Positions 49,985 through 59,524 of a stretch of 64,000 bases of DNA are shown here, piece by piece. Numbering within the stretch: position 1 is the stretch's first letter; every line of letters begins with the position of its first letter. Source of the DNA: Sphingomonas parapaucimobilis NBRC 15100 (GTDB lineage Bacteria > Pseudomonadota > Alphaproteobacteria > Sphingomonadales > Sphingomonadaceae); the NCBI RefSeq assembly GCF_000787715.1, contig NZ_BBPI01000001.1, positions 80,380 to 144,379 on the forward strand. Reading direction: 5' to 3'. Under the pieces are notes generated by a model that did not search any database, was not told the DNA's origin, and saw nothing but the letters and a program-made list of their open reading frames with translations. Position numbers and translations under genes: made by a program.

Positions 49985-51187
49985 ATGGAGAGACTGAACA
50001 CGATCGAGCAAGACGCGGTGGCGTCCGCCGCCGCCTACCCCATGCTGCCGCTGGTCGAGGCGTGGGCCGCGATCAACAGCGGGACACGCAACATCGCCGG
50101 ACTGGCGATCATGGCCGAGCGACTGGCCGAGCATTTCGGCACCCTGCCCGGGGAGTTGACCCTGGTCGAGCCGGAGCCGGTCGAACGGATCGGCAGCGAC
50201 GGCCGGTCCGCGCCGCTGACGCATGGCCGCCATCTGCTGCTGTCCGTCCGCCCCGACGCCGCCCGCCGGATGCTGTTCACCGGCCATATGGATACCGTCT
50301 ATCCGGTCGATCATCCGTTCCAGACCGTGACGCGCATCGACGACAACCGGCTCGGCGGGCCGGGCGTGGCCGATATGAAGGGCGGGCTGGCGGTGTTGCT
50401 CGCGGCGCTGAAGGCCGTCGAGGCTAGTCCCATGGCCGGACGGTTCGGCTATGATGTCCTTATCAACTCGGACGAGGAAACCGGATCGGCGTCCTCTGCC
50501 GCGCTGATCGCCAAATGCGCCGGTGGCAAGGTCGCGGCGCTGACCTATGAGCCCGCTTTGCCCGACGGCACGCTGGCGGGGGCGCGGGGCGGCACGGGCA
50601 ATTTCACCATCGTCATACGGGGGCGCAGCGCCCATGCGGGCCGCAATCCGGAGGAAGGGCGCAACGCCATCGTCGCCGCCGCCCGGATCACGCTGGAGCT
50701 GTCACAGCTTGCCGCCGACGACATCACCGTCAACCCGGCCCGGATCGACGGTGGCGGTCCGAACAATGTCGTGCCCGACCTGGCGATGCTGCACGTCAAC
50801 TTCCGCCCGCGTGCCCTGGCCGCCATCGAACGCACCGGCTCGGCAATGAAGGCCGTCGCGGAGCGGATCGCGGCCGAACATGACGTCAGCGTCGAGGTCC
50901 ATGGCAGCTTCAATCGCCCCCCCAAACCGATCGACGACGGCGCGGCCGCCTTGTTCGAGACGGTCCGCTCGGCCGGTGCCGATCTGGGCCTGAGCATCGG
51001 CTGGCGCGACACCGGCGGGGTGTGCGACGGTAACAATATCGCGGCGGCGGGGGTGCCCGTGGTCGACACCATGGGCGTGCGCGGCGGCGCGATCCACTCT
51101 GCGGACGAATATATGCTGATCGACAGCTTGGCCGAACGCGCGGGCTTGTCGGCGCTGACCATCCTGCGCATCATCGGTGCCGCATGA
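49985..51187 (+). CDS. M20 family peptidase, carboxypeptidase G2-like
   Basis: A 400-residue zinc hydrolase of the CPG2/glutamate carboxypeptidase branch of family M20. First metal His-Asp in FTGHMDTVYP, bridging Asp in GVADMKGGL, the catalytic Glu pair in NSDEETGSAS, then AHAGRNPEEG of the dimerisation domain and the final GGAIHSADEY. It is cytosolic. Its stop overlaps the astA start by four bases, so it is co-translated with astA and astB. The AST pathway ends with hydrolysis of N-succinylglutamate, an N-acylglutamate like the substrates of CPG2, so it is a candidate replacement for AstE. Confidence 0.88.
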   Translation: MERLNTIEQDAVASAAAYPMLPLVEAWAAINSGTRNIAGLAIMAERLAEHFGTLPGELTLVEPEPVERIGSDGRSAPLTHGRHLLLSVRPDAARRMLFTGHMDTVYPVDHPFQTVTRIDDNRLGGPGVADMKGGLAVLLAALKAVEASPMAGRFGYDVLINSDEETGSASSAALIAKCAGGKVAALTYEPALPDGTLAGARGGTGNFTIVIRGRSAHAGRNPEEGRNAIVAAARITLELSQLAADDITVNPARIDGGGPNNVVPDLAMLHVNFRPRALAAIERTGSAMKAVAERIAAEHDVSVEVHGSFNRPPKPIDDGAAALFETVRSAGADLGLSIGWRDTGGVCDGNNIAAAGVPVVDTMGVRGGAIHSADEYMLIDSLAERAGLSALTILRIIGAA

Positions 51188-52203
51188 GCAGCTTTTGCAT
51201 CCGCCCCGCGGTCGATAGCGACCTTCGCCACCTCTATGAAATGGCCAAGCTGACCGGCGGCGGCTTCACCAACCTGCCCCCCGATCGCCGCGCCCTGATT
51301 GCCAAGCTGGCGCGCAGCCATGACGCCTTTGCGGGCGATGGCGACGGCAAGGTCAAAGACGAGCTGTTCGTCCTGATGCTGGAGGACCGCGCGACCGGCG
51401 AGGTGCGCGGGACCTGTCAGATCTTCACCCATGTCGGGCAGAAGCACCCCTTCTACAGCTATCGCATCGGCACGCTGACCCAGCATAGCCGCGAACTCGA
51501 CCGCACCTTCCGCGCCGAGATGCTGTCGCTGACCACCGATCTGGAGGGTGCGAGCGAGGTCGGCGGCCTGTTCCTCCATCCCGGCGAGCGCGCCGGGGGC
51601 CTGGGCCTGCTGCTCGCCCGCAGCCGCTACCTGTTCATGCGCGCCAACCGCCCGCGCTTCGCCGACCGGGTACTGGCCGAACTGCGCGGCGTGATCGACG
51701 AGGCGGGGGGATCGCCCTTCTGGGACGGGCTGGCCGGGCGGTTCTTCGGGATGAATTTTCAGGAGGCCGACCAGTTCAATGCGATCCACGGGCACCAGTT
51801 CATCGCCGACCTGATGCCCAAGCACCCGATCTATACCGCGATGCTGACCGAGACCGCGCGGGCCGCCATCGGCCTGCCCCACCCCTCAGGGCGTGCGGCC
51901 ATGCGGATGCTGGAGAATGAGGGCTTCGCCTTCGAGCATTATATCGACATCTTCGACGGCGGGCCGACGATGACGGCCCGGACAGACCAGGTGCGCACCA
52001 TCCGCGATGCGCGCGAAAGCACGGTCGTTGCGATCGATGCGCATCCGGGGCGCGAGGCGCTGGTCGCAACGGGACGGCTCACCGACTTCCGCTGCGCGCT
52101 GGCCGAAATCCGCGACGGCGATGGCGGCATCATCCTGTCCGAACAAGCCGCCAACACGCTCGACCTGACGGTCGGCGATACCGTCCTGCATATCGATCGG
52201 TGA
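51184..52203 (+). CDS. astA: Arginine N-succinyltransferase
   Basis: First step of the arginine succinyltransferase pathway: arginine and succinyl-CoA give N2-succinylarginine. The 339-residue GNAT-fold protein begins MSSFCIRPAVDSDLRHLYEMAK and contains GGFTNLPPDR, EVGGLFLHPGERAGGLG and FFGMNFQEADQF, all standard for AstA. Overlaps the M20 gene by four bases and astB follows with an overlap or 5-base gap. Confidence 0.95.
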   Translation: MSSFCIRPAVDSDLRHLYEMAKLTGGGFTNLPPDRRALIAKLARSHDAFAGDGDGKVKDELFVLMLEDRATGEVRGTCQIFTHVGQKHPFYSYRIGTLTQHSRELDRTFRAEMLSLTTDLEGASEVGGLFLHPGERAGGLGLLLARSRYLFMRANRPRFADRVLAELRGVIDEAGGSPFWDGLAGRFFGMNFQEADQFNAIHGHQFIADLMPKHPIYTAMLTETARAAIGLPHPSGRAAMRMLENEGFAFEHYIDIFDGGPTMTARTDQVRTIRDARESTVVAIDAHPGREALVATGRLTDFRCALAEIRDGDGGIILSEQAANTLDLTVGDTVLHIDR

Positions 52204-52208
52204 GCATC

Positions 52209-53462
52209 ATGCTGAAAGAAATCAACTTCGACGGCATCATCGGGCCGAGCCACAATTATGCCGGGCTCAGCCACGGCAACCTCGCCGCCACCCGCAATGC
52301 GGGCAAGACCTCACACCCCAAGGCCGCTGCGCTTCAGGGGATCGCCAAGATGCGCGCGAACCTCGACCTGGGGCTGGTGCAGGGCATTCTCTTGCCGCAT
52401 CCCCGACCCGACCATGGCTGGCTGGGGCGGCTGGCGACCGATTATGGCGCCGCCTCACCGGTCCTGAAGGCGCAGAGCCTGTCCGCCTCGGCCATGTGGG
52501 CGGCCAATGCCGCGACCGTCTCGCCCGCGCCCGATACGCGCGACGGGCGCTGCCACCTGACCGTCGCCAACCTGCTGACCATGCCGCATCGCAGCCATGA
52601 GTGGCCCGCGACGCTCGCGCAGTTGCGGCTGGCCTTTGCCGACCCGGCCTTCGTCGTCCATCCGCCGGTGCCGGCCCCCTTCGGCGACGAGGGCGCGGCC
52701 AATCACATGCGGCTGTGCAGCGGCCATGATCATCCCGGCGTCGAGGTCTTCGTCTATGGTGAGAGCGGCGGCCCCTTTCCCGCCCGCCAGCATCGCCAGG
52801 CGTGCGAGGCGGTCGCCCGCGCGCATCGCCTGTCGCCGGACCGGGTGCTCTTCGCGCGCCAGTCGGATGCGGCCATCGCGGCGGGGGCCTTCCACAACGA
52901 TGTGGTCGCCGTCGCCAACGAACGCGTGCTGTTCGCCCATGAACAGGCCTTTGCCGATCGCGACAGCTTCTATGCCGATCTGCGCACCCTGATGCCCGAT
53001 GTCGAGATCGTCGAGGTGCCCGCCGCGCGCGTCAGCCTGGAGGATGCCATCGCCTCCTACCTGTTCAACGCGCAGCTGGTGACCCCGCCGGGCGGCGAAC
53101 CGACGCTGATCCTGCCGCAGGAGGCACGCGACACCGCACCCGTCTGGTCCTGGCTTCAGGATCATGTGGCGGGCAATGGTCCGATCCGGCGGCTGGAGGT
53201 GGTGAACGTCCGCGAATCGATGGCCAATGGCGGCGGCCCCGCCTGTCTGCGCCTGCGCGTGGTGGCCGACCCGGCGACGATCGACCCGCGTTTCCTGGTC
53301 GATCATGCCCGGCTCGACCGGATCGCCGCCGTGATCGAGGCGCATTGGCCCGACGCCATCGACCCCACCGAAATCGGCGATCCCGCCCTGATCGCCCGTA
53401 TCGAGACTGCCCGCGCCGCGCTGCTGACCGAGCTGGACTGTCTCACTTTGGCAAGCGGTTGA
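52209..53462 (+). CDS. astB: N-succinylarginine dihydrolase
   Basis: Second step of the AST pathway: N2-succinylarginine to N2-succinylornithine, CO2 and ammonia. 417 residues, starting MLKEINFDGIIGPSHNYAGLS. The pentein fold has the Asn in GPSHNY, FHNDVVAVANERV with catalytic His, and the late MANGGGPACLRLRV with the nucleophilic Cys. A GTG at 52200 is an alternative start overlapping astA. AstC (aminotransferase), AstD (dehydrogenase) and AstE are not in the window. Confidence 0.95.
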   Translation: MLKEINFDGIIGPSHNYAGLSHGNLAATRNAGKTSHPKAAALQGIAKMRANLDLGLVQGILLPHPRPDHGWLGRLATDYGAASPVLKAQSLSASAMWAANAATVSPAPDTRDGRCHLTVANLLTMPHRSHEWPATLAQLRLAFADPAFVVHPPVPAPFGDEGAANHMRLCSGHDHPGVEVFVYGESGGPFPARQHRQACEAVARAHRLSPDRVLFARQSDAAIAAGAFHNDVVAVANERVLFAHEQAFADRDSFYADLRTLMPDVEIVEVPAARVSLEDAIASYLFNAQLVTPPGGEPTLILPQEARDTAPVWSWLQDHVAGNGPIRRLEVVNVRESMANGGGPACLRLRVVADPATIDPRFLVDHARLDRIAAVIEAHWPDAIDPTEIGDPALIARIETARAALLTELDCLTLASG

Positions 53463-53500
53463 CGCTTGGCGGCGGGGCGATCCGGTGGTCTAACGGCGTC

Positions 53501-53719
53501 ATGTGGTCCCGCCTGGTCGCCCTGTTCACGATCAAGTCGAAGTTCGAGGCTTTTCTGGTCATCTATGGCCTGGGCCTCGGCGCGGTCGAGCGCGGCATGC
53601 ATTATCTGACCGCTTATCCAGGGCTTCCGGGCAAGATCCTGTTCGCCGCCTGTCCCATCGCGGTGTTCATGGCGGGCGCGCGCATATTGGACTCGCTGGA
53701 GCGGGACTATCGCGATTGA
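53501..53719 (+). CDS. Small membrane protein of unknown function
   Basis: A 72-residue protein beginning [29 protein letters not shown], with two predicted membrane helices (about 14-33 and 46-63) and a charged tail ending SLERDYRD. It sits between astB and cysD, 50 bases before the sulfate genes. No family recognised. Confidence 0.65.
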   Translation: MWSRLVALFTIKSKFEAFLVIYGLGLGAVERGMHYLTAYPGLPGKILFAACPIAVFMAGARILDSLERDYRD

Positions 53720-53768
53720 CAGGATAAGTTGGTCGCACGGTTCGCTGGCGACATTATCTGACAATCCG

Positions 53769-54668
53769 ATGACTGGCCTAACCCACCTGCAGCGCCTCGA
53801 AGCCGAGAGCATCCATATCCTCCGCGAAGTGGTCGCCGAGACCGAGCGTCCGGTGATGCTCTATTCGGTCGGCAAGGATTCGGCGGTGATGCTGCACCTT
53901 GCCAAGAAGGCGTTCTTCCCGGCACGCCCACCCTTCCCGCTGCTCCACGTCGACACGACCTGGAAGTTCCGCGCCATGTACGAGCTGCGCGATCGCGCGG
54001 CCGAGGCGGCGGGCATGGAGCTGATCGTCCACCGCAACCCGGAGGCCGAGGCGCTGGGCATCAACCCCTTCGACCATGGCAGCCGCCACACCGATATGTG
54101 GAAGACCGAGGGGCTGAAACAGGCGCTGACCGCTGGCGGATACGACGCGGCGTTCGGCGGCGCGCGGCGTGATGAGGAGAAGAGCCGCGCCAAGGAGCGG
54201 GTCTTCTCCTTCCGCTCCGCCGCGCATGGTTGGGACCCCAAGGCGCAGCGGCCCGAGCTGTGGAACCTCTATAACAGCCGCATCCACAAGGGAGAGAGCA
54301 TCCGCGTCTTCCCCATATCGAATTGGACCGAACTCGATATCTGGCAGTATATCCTGCAGGAGGGCATCGAGATCGTGCCGCTCTATTTCGCCGCGTCGCG
54401 CCCGACGGTCGAGCGCGACGGGATGCTGCTGATGGTCGATGACGACCGTTTCCGCCTGCGGCCCGGTGAGGTCCCGGTCGATCGCTCGATCCGGTTCCGT
54501 ACGCTGGGCTGCTATCCGCTGACCGGCGCGGTCGAGAGCGAGGCGGCTACCCTGCCGCAAGTCATCCAGGAAATGCTGCTGACCACCACGTCGGAGCGGC
54601 AGGGGCGCGCGATCGACCATGATCAGGCGGCCAGCATGGAGAAGAAGAAGCGCGAGGGGTATTTTTGA
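53769..54668 (+). CDS. cysD: Sulfate adenylyltransferase subunit 2
   Basis: Adenylylates sulfate to APS, first step of assimilatory sulfur metabolism; works with CysN. 299 residues of the PP-loop ATP pyrophosphatase family: [17 protein letters not shown] with the P-loop, [30 protein letters not shown] and the terminal KKREGYF. ATG at 53769. The upstream gap contains an inverted repeat (GATAA-GTCGC ... GCGAC-TTATC, 53723-53758) that could be an operator. cysN/C follows after one base. Confidence 0.95.
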   Translation: MTGLTHLQRLEAESIHILREVVAETERPVMLYSVGKDSAVMLHLAKKAFFPARPPFPLLHVDTTWKFRAMYELRDRAAEAAGMELIVHRNPEAEALGINPFDHGSRHTDMWKTEGLKQALTAGGYDAAFGGARRDEEKSRAKERVFSFRSAAHGWDPKAQRPELWNLYNSRIHKGESIRVFPISNWTELDIWQYILQEGIEIVPLYFAASRPTVERDGMLLMVDDDRFRLRPGEVPVDRSIRFRTLGCYPLTGAVESEAATLPQVIQEMLLTTTSERQGRAIDHDQAASMEKKKREGYF

Positions 54669-54669
54669 G

Positions 54670-56583
54670 ATGACCGCCTATCAACCCGATGCGCTGATCG
54701 CCGCCGATATCGACGCCTATCTCGCCACTCATGCCGCCAAGTCGATGCTGCGCTTCATCACCTGCGGCTCGGTGGATGACGGCAAGTCGACGCTGATCGG
54801 GCGGCTGCTCTACGATTCGAAGACCATCTTCGAGGACCAGTTGAGCCAGCTCGAGGCGGACAGCCGCCGGGTCGGCACGCAAGGGGCGAATATCGACTTC
54901 GCACTGCTGGTCGACGGCCTGGCCGCCGAGCGCGAGCAGGGCATCACCATCGACGTGGCTTACCGCTTTTTCGCGACGGAGAAGCGCAAGTTCATCGTCG
55001 CCGACACACCCGGCCACGAACAATATACCCGTAACATGGTGACGGGCGCCTCGACCGCCGATCTGGCCGTGATCCTGATCGACGCGCGCAAGGGCGTGCT
55101 GACCCAGACGCGGCGGCACAGCTATCTGGCGCATCTGGTGGGCATCAAGGAGATCGTGCTGGCGGTCAACAAGATGGATCTGGTCGGCCATGACCAGTCG
55201 GTCTTCGACGCCATCGTTGCCGATTATGCAGCCTTCGCCAAGACCATTGGGATCGAACGGTTCACACCCATCCCCCTGTCGGGCCTGACCGGTGCGAACG
55301 TGACCACCCCCTCACCCGACATGCCCTGGTATGACGGCCCCGCGCTGCTCCCGCATCTGGAGACGGTGGCAATCGATGGCGACCGGGCGGCGGCGGCATC
55401 GTTCCGTATGCCGGTGCAGTGGGTCAACCGGCCCGACCTCGACTTTCGCGGCTTTGCCGGGTCGATCGCGAGTGGCCGGGTATCGGTCGGTGACCGGGTG
55501 CGGATCGCCCCCTCGGGCAAGATGACCGAGATCGCGCGGATCGTCACCTTTGACGGTGACCGCCAACAGGCGATCGCGGGCGAGGCCGTGACGCTGGTCC
55601 TTGCCGACGAGGTCGATTGCTCGCGCGGCGACGTGATCGCCGCCGCCGAGGACCCGCCAGAAATCGCCGACCAGTTCGTCGCCACCATCGTCTGGATGGC
55701 GGACGCTCCGCTGGTGCCCGGGCGCAGCTACTCGCTCAAGCTCGGAACACAGCTGGTCGGTGCGACGGTGCAGCCGCCGCGTCACGTGGTCGACGTGAAC
55801 AGCCAAGAGCAACGCCCCGCCGATACGCTCGCGCTCAACGATATCGGCCTGGCGGAGGTCTATGCCGATCGCCCGATCGTGTTCGAGCCCTATGCGAAAG
55901 GCAGTGCGCTCGGCGGTTTCATCCTGATCGACCGCGCGACCAATGCAACGGTCGCGGCGGGCATGATCGACCATGCGCTGCGCCGCGCCCAGAATGTTCA
56001 TTGGCAGTCTGCGGTGGTGACGCGCGAGGCGCATGCCCGACAGAAGGGACAGGCCCCCAAGGTCCTCTGGTTCACCGGCCTGTCAGGCTCGGGCAAGTCC
56101 ACCATCGCCAACATGGTGGAACAGAAGCTGCACGCCATGGGTCGCCACAGCTTCCTGCTGGACGGCGACAATATCCGCCATGGCCTGAACCGCGATCTGG
56201 ACTTCTCCGAAGCCGGGCGGGTGGAGAATATCCGCCGGGTGGGTGAGGTCGCCAAGCTGATGGCGGACGCTGGCCTGATCGTGCTGACCGCCTTCATCTC
56301 GCCCTTCAAGGCCGAGCGGGACATGGTCCGCGCGCTGCTGCCCGAGGGCGAATTTGTTGAAATCTTCGTCGATACGCCTTTGGGCGTCGCCGAGGAGCGG
56401 GACGTGAAGGGCCTTTACGCCAAGGCGCGTACGGGTGAGATCGCCGAGTTCACCGGCATCTCCAGCCCCTATGAAGCGCCCGAGCGGCCCGAAATCCGGA
56501 TCGACACGACGAAGGAGACGGCGGAACAGGCCGCATCGCGGATCGTCGAACATGTGCTGGGCATCTGGAGTTACGACCTGTGA
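54670..56583 (+). CDS. cysNC: Bifunctional sulfate adenylyltransferase large subunit / APS kinase
   Basis: A 637-residue fusion. The N-terminal CysN GTPase has GSVDDGKST (G1), [12 protein letters not shown] (G3) and NKMD (G4); it drives CysD-dependent APS formation. The C-terminal APS kinase (CysC, about residues 455-637) has Walker [10 protein letters not shown] from residue 470 and the conserved [20 protein letters not shown], then [21 protein letters not shown]. It converts APS to PAPS. The fusion is common in alphaproteobacteria. cysQ follows with a 4-base overlap (GTGA). Confidence 0.96.
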   Translation: MTAYQPDALIAADIDAYLATHAAKSMLRFITCGSVDDGKSTLIGRLLYDSKTIFEDQLSQLEADSRRVGTQGANIDFALLVDGLAAEREQGITIDVAYRFFATEKRKFIVADTPGHEQYTRNMVTGASTADLAVILIDARKGVLTQTRRHSYLAHLVGIKEIVLAVNKMDLVGHDQSVFDAIVADYAAFAKTIGIERFTPIPLSGLTGANVTTPSPDMPWYDGPALLPHLETVAIDGDRAAAASFRMPVQWVNRPDLDFRGFAGSIASGRVSVGDRVRIAPSGKMTEIARIVTFDGDRQQAIAGEAVTLVLADEVDCSRGDVIAAAEDPPEIADQFVATIVWMADAPLVPGRSYSLKLGTQLVGATVQPPRHVVDVNSQEQRPADTLALNDIGLAEVYADRPIVFEPYAKGSALGGFILIDRATNATVAAGMIDHALRRAQNVHWQSAVVTREAHARQKGQAPKVLWFTGLSGSGKSTIANMVEQKLHAMGRHSFLLDGDNIRHGLNRDLDFSEAGRVENIRRVGEVAKLMADAGLIVLTAFISPFKAERDMVRALLPEGEFVEIFVDTPLGVAEERDVKGLYAKARTGEIAEFTGISSPYEAPERPEIRIDTTKETAEQAASRIVEHVLGIWSYDL

Positions 56584-57311
56584 CCGACGCCGAACTGGCC
56601 CGCTCGGTCGCTGTTGAGGCGGGCGAACTGCTCAGGTCCATCCGCGCGTCGAGCGGACTGGAAGGTGTTGCCCTCGGCGCACTGGGCGACAGGGATGCCA
56701 ATACGCTGATCCTCGACCGGCTGCACGCGGCGCGGCCCGACGACTTCATCCTGTCCGAGGAGTCGGTCGACGACCGCGCCCGCTGCGCCGCCAGCCGCGT
56801 CTGGATCGTCGATCCGCTGGACGGAACGCGCGAATATGCCAGCGGGTCGAGTGAATGGGCGGTGCATATCGGCCTTGCCATCGACGGCCGCCCGGCCATC
56901 GGCGCGGTGTCGGTACCCGACCGCGATCAGGTGTTCGCGACCGACGACCTGCCCCCCAGACATCCCCCCTGCCCGGCGGGCCTGCGCGTCGTCGTCAGCC
57001 GCAGCCGCGCGCCCGACATCGCGGCTTGCGTCGGCGAGCGGCTGGGCGCGATCATGATCCCGATGGGTTCGGCGGGCGCCAAGGCGATGGCCGTGGTCGA
57101 GGGCCGTGCCGATGTCTATCTGCATGACGGCGGGCAATATGAGTGGGACAATTGCGCCCCCGCCGCCGTCGCGCTGGCGGCCGGGTTTCATGCCTCGCGC
57201 ATCGACGGCAGCCCGCTGGTCTATAATTGCCGGAATCCGCTGCTGCCCGATCTGCTGATCTGCCGGCAGGAAGTGGCGACCATCGTGCTGGAGGCGATCG
57301 CGCGGGGCTGA
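56580..57311 (+). CDS. cysQ: 3'(2'),5'-bisphosphate nucleotidase CysQ
   Basis: Removes the 3' phosphate from PAP, which otherwise inhibits sulfate assimilation. 243 residues, GTG start overlapping the cysNC stop. Inositol-monophosphatase fold: LSEESVDD (metal Glu), [25 protein letters not shown] with the DPLDGT triad, and a C-terminal [14 protein letters not shown] in place of the usual WD..A motif. Expected last gene of the sulfate operon. Confidence 0.93.
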   Translation: MTDAELARSVAVEAGELLRSIRASSGLEGVALGALGDRDANTLILDRLHAARPDDFILSEESVDDRARCAASRVWIVDPLDGTREYASGSSEWAVHIGLAIDGRPAIGAVSVPDRDQVFATDDLPPRHPPCPAGLRVVVSRSRAPDIAACVGERLGAIMIPMGSAGAKAMAVVEGRADVYLHDGGQYEWDNCAPAAVALAAGFHASRIDGSPLVYNCRNPLLPDLLICRQEVATIVLEAIARG

Positions 57312-57422
57312 GGCGGATCGATCCAGGTTGCATAAATGTGACCTTGTAACGTCTCATGGCTTGGTTCATGGGTCGATGATGCCGCACCCTTTTTCCGTCG
57401 CTCTTGTCGTGCGGACGCTTCC

Positions 57423-58133
57423 ATGACCCTTGTTCCCCTCGCCTTCGGCTTTGCCGCCATGCTCGCCACGCTGGCGGGCGGGCTGCTCGCGTTGCGGCTG
57501 CGTCATCGCATCGGGCTGGTATTGGGCGTCACCGCCGGGATCGTAGTCGGTGTGGCGCTGTTCGATCTGGTGCCCGAGGCGCTGGAGCTGGCGGGGGACC
57601 GCTGGACGATCCGCGCGATGATGGCGTTCAGCGCCATGGGGCTGGGCGGTTATATGCTGCTCGACCGGGTGCTTGCCCGGATCCCGCACGCGGCGGCCGC
57701 TTCATGGCGGGGCGATCTGGGGCCGGCCATGCTCTGCGTACACAGCCTGATGGATGGGCTGGGCATCGGCATCGCGTTCCAGATCGATACCGCGGCGGGA
57801 TGGATGATCGCCCTGGCCGTCCTGACCCATGACGTGGCGGACGGAGTCAACACCGTCAGCCTCAGCCTCGCCGCGCGGTCCGAAGCGGCGGCGCGGCGCT
57901 GGCTGGTGCTCAACGGAGTCGCTCCGATGCTGGGCGTCGTGATCGGGCTGGGATTGTCGATCCCGGCGGGGATGCTGGCACCGCTGATGGCGCTGTTCGC
58001 CGGGATTTTCCTCTATATCGGCGCATGCGAGCTGGTGCCGCGCAGCCAGTCGCTCGATCCGCGACTTCGGACCAGTTTCGCGACCTTGGCGGGCATCGCG
58101 CTGATGCTGGGCGTGACACACTTCGCCCACTGA
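57423..58133 (+). CDS. ZIP family metal transporter
   Basis: A 236-residue inner-membrane protein with seven to eight predicted helices. Helix 4 has HSLMDGLGIGIAF and helix 5 HDVADGVNTVSL, placing the metal-binding histidines where ZIP transporters hold them; the usual HE in helix 5 is HD here. A likely zinc or iron importer. Length is short but within range for bacterial ZIP proteins. It converges with the YciF-like gene across a perfect hairpin. Confidence 0.88.
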   Translation: MTLVPLAFGFAAMLATLAGGLLALRLRHRIGLVLGVTAGIVVGVALFDLVPEALELAGDRWTIRAMMAFSAMGLGGYMLLDRVLARIPHAAAASWRGDLGPAMLCVHSLMDGLGIGIAFQIDTAAGWMIALAVLTHDVADGVNTVSLSLAARSEAAARRWLVLNGVAPMLGVVIGLGLSIPAGMLAPLMALFAGIFLYIGACELVPRSQSLDPRLRTSFATLAGIALMLGVTHFAH

Positions 58134-58143
58134 CGCCGGTTTG

Positions 58144-58181
58144 GGGCATCGTCGCCTGGAAGGGTGCCGACGACGATGCCC
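58144..58181. terminator. Hairpin between convergent genes
   Basis: GGGCATCGTCG and CGACGATGCCC are perfect 11-base complements around a 16-base loop, between the ZIP stop and the YciF-like stop. Position suits a bidirectional terminator; there is no T tract. Confidence 0.5.
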
Positions 58182-58187
58182 GCGGCC

Positions 58188-58706
58188 TCAAGCGGGTTGG
58201 GCAGCACCCGCCGCCGCATTCGCCCCGCCCTCGGCCATGCCGGTGAGCTTTTCGTCGGTGGCCTTTTCCTCGGCCAGCGTCTCGTCCAGGATCGCCGCGC
58301 AGTCGCTGCGCCCCAGCTGCCGTGCCCAGGCGACGAGGGTGCCATAGCGCGCGATCTCATAATGCTCGACCGCCTGCGCCGCCGCGATCAGCGCGGCGTC
58401 CAATACCCGTTTGTCGGCGACTTCGCCCGCGACCTCATTGGCCTCCTTGATGATGCCGTCGATCGCCGGACAGGTCACCGCCTTGGGCTTTTCGCCATGC
58501 ATCTCGAACACCTGTTCCAGCCGCCGGATCTGCCCTTCAGTCTCGCGCAGATGCTGCTCGAACCCCGCCTTGAGCTGCGGGTCGGTCGCCTTCTCGATCA
58601 TCTTGGGCAGTGCCTTGGTGATCTGATGCTCGGCGTAATAAATGTCCTGAAGCTGATGGACGAACAGGTCGTTCAGCGTCGCGATATCCTTGGTAAACAA
58701 GCCCAT
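58188..58706 (-). CDS. YciE/YciF-type ferritin-like stress protein (DUF892)
   Basis: A 172-residue protein with the ferritin-like four-helix fold of YciF: LNDLFVHQLQDIYYAEHQITKALPKM, then HLRETEGQIRRLEQVFEMHG and the late HYEIARYGTLVAWA and EETLAEEKATDEKL. The metal-binding Glu/His of the family are present. YciE/F proteins accumulate in general and osmotic stress; exact role is unclear. Last gene of the unit with SDR, alcohol dehydrogenase and SRPBCC protein, which starts at 61287. Confidence 0.9.
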   Translation of the reverse strand: MGLFTKDIATLNDLFVHQLQDIYYAEHQITKALPKMIEKATDPQLKAGFEQHLRETEGQIRRLEQVFEMHGEKPKAVTCPAIDGIIKEANEVAGEVADKRVLDAALIAAAQAVEHYEIARYGTLVAWARQLGRSDCAAILDETLAEEKATDEKLTGMAEGGANAAAGAAQPA

Positions 58707-58730
58707 GATCCGTCTCCTGATAGGGTAGTT

Positions 58731-59513
58731 TCAACGGTCGGCCGAGCCGGGTTCGGCGATCTGGCGGTGTGCTTCGGCCAGCACCGACTGGGGCACCACG
58801 CCCGCACCTGCGACCTGCAGCTTGTTCTTCAGGCCGGTGGTGATGTGCCCCTCGCCCGCTTTCATCGCGTCCCAGCCTTTCCGGGCAACCTCGGCGGGAT
58901 CGTCCTTCTTGCTCTGGCCGACATGGGTGTCGAGCATGTCGGCGCGGGCGAAGAATTCGGTTTCGGTGGCACCCGGCATCAGGGTGGTCAGGGTGACGCC
59001 CTTTTCATCCTTCAGCTCGTTGCGCAGCGCCTCGGTGAAATTATCGATGAACGCCTTGGTCGCGTTGTAGATGGCGTTGAACGGGCCGGGGATGAAGCCG
59101 ACGATCGATCCCGTCACCAGCACCTTTCCCTCGCCGCGCCGGACCATCGCCGACAGCACCCGCTGGAGCAGATAGACGGTCCCGGTCACGTTGGTATCCA
59201 CCGACCGCCGCCAGTCCTGGAGCGACTGGTCGAGGAACGCCCCGCCCTTGCTGTTGCCCGCATTGGCGCACAGCACATCGATCGCCCGGCCATCGGCGGC
59301 GGCGAGCAACCGGTCCACGCCCTCCAGCGTCGACAGGTCCGCCTCGACCGCCTGAACCTGCGCGCCCTCGACCGATAGCTTGCTGGCGGCCGTATGGATG
59401 GCGGGTTCGTCGGCGACGATCAGCAGGTCATAGCCGTCGCGCGCCGCACAGGCCGCCAGATGATAGCCTATGCCGGTCGAGGCCCCCGTCACGATTGCGA
59501 ATTTCTCTGCCAT
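58731..59513 (-). CDS. Short-chain dehydrogenase/reductase (SDR)
   Basis: A 260-residue oxidoreductase of the classical SDR family: TGASTGIG cofactor motif near the start, NAG in CANAGNSKGG, catalytic Ser in VTGSIVGF and the YNATK active site. NADP or NAD preference cannot be told; there is an Asp-Glu pair after the second strand (VADEP). It lies 11 bases downstream of the alcohol dehydrogenase and probably works in detoxifying aldehydes or ketones in stress. Confidence 0.9.
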   Translation of the reverse strand: MAEKFAIVTGASTGIGYHLAACAARDGYDLLIVADEPAIHTAASKLSVEGAQVQAVEADLSTLEGVDRLLAAADGRAIDVLCANAGNSKGGAFLDQSLQDWRRSVDTNVTGTVYLLQRVLSAMVRRGEGKVLVTGSIVGFIPGPFNAIYNATKAFIDNFTEALRNELKDEKGVTLTTLMPGATETEFFARADMLDTHVGQSKKDDPAEVARKGWDAMKAGEGHITTGLKNKLQVAGAGVVPQSVLAEAHRQIAEPGSADR

Positions 59514-59524
59514 GGCGTGGCTCC

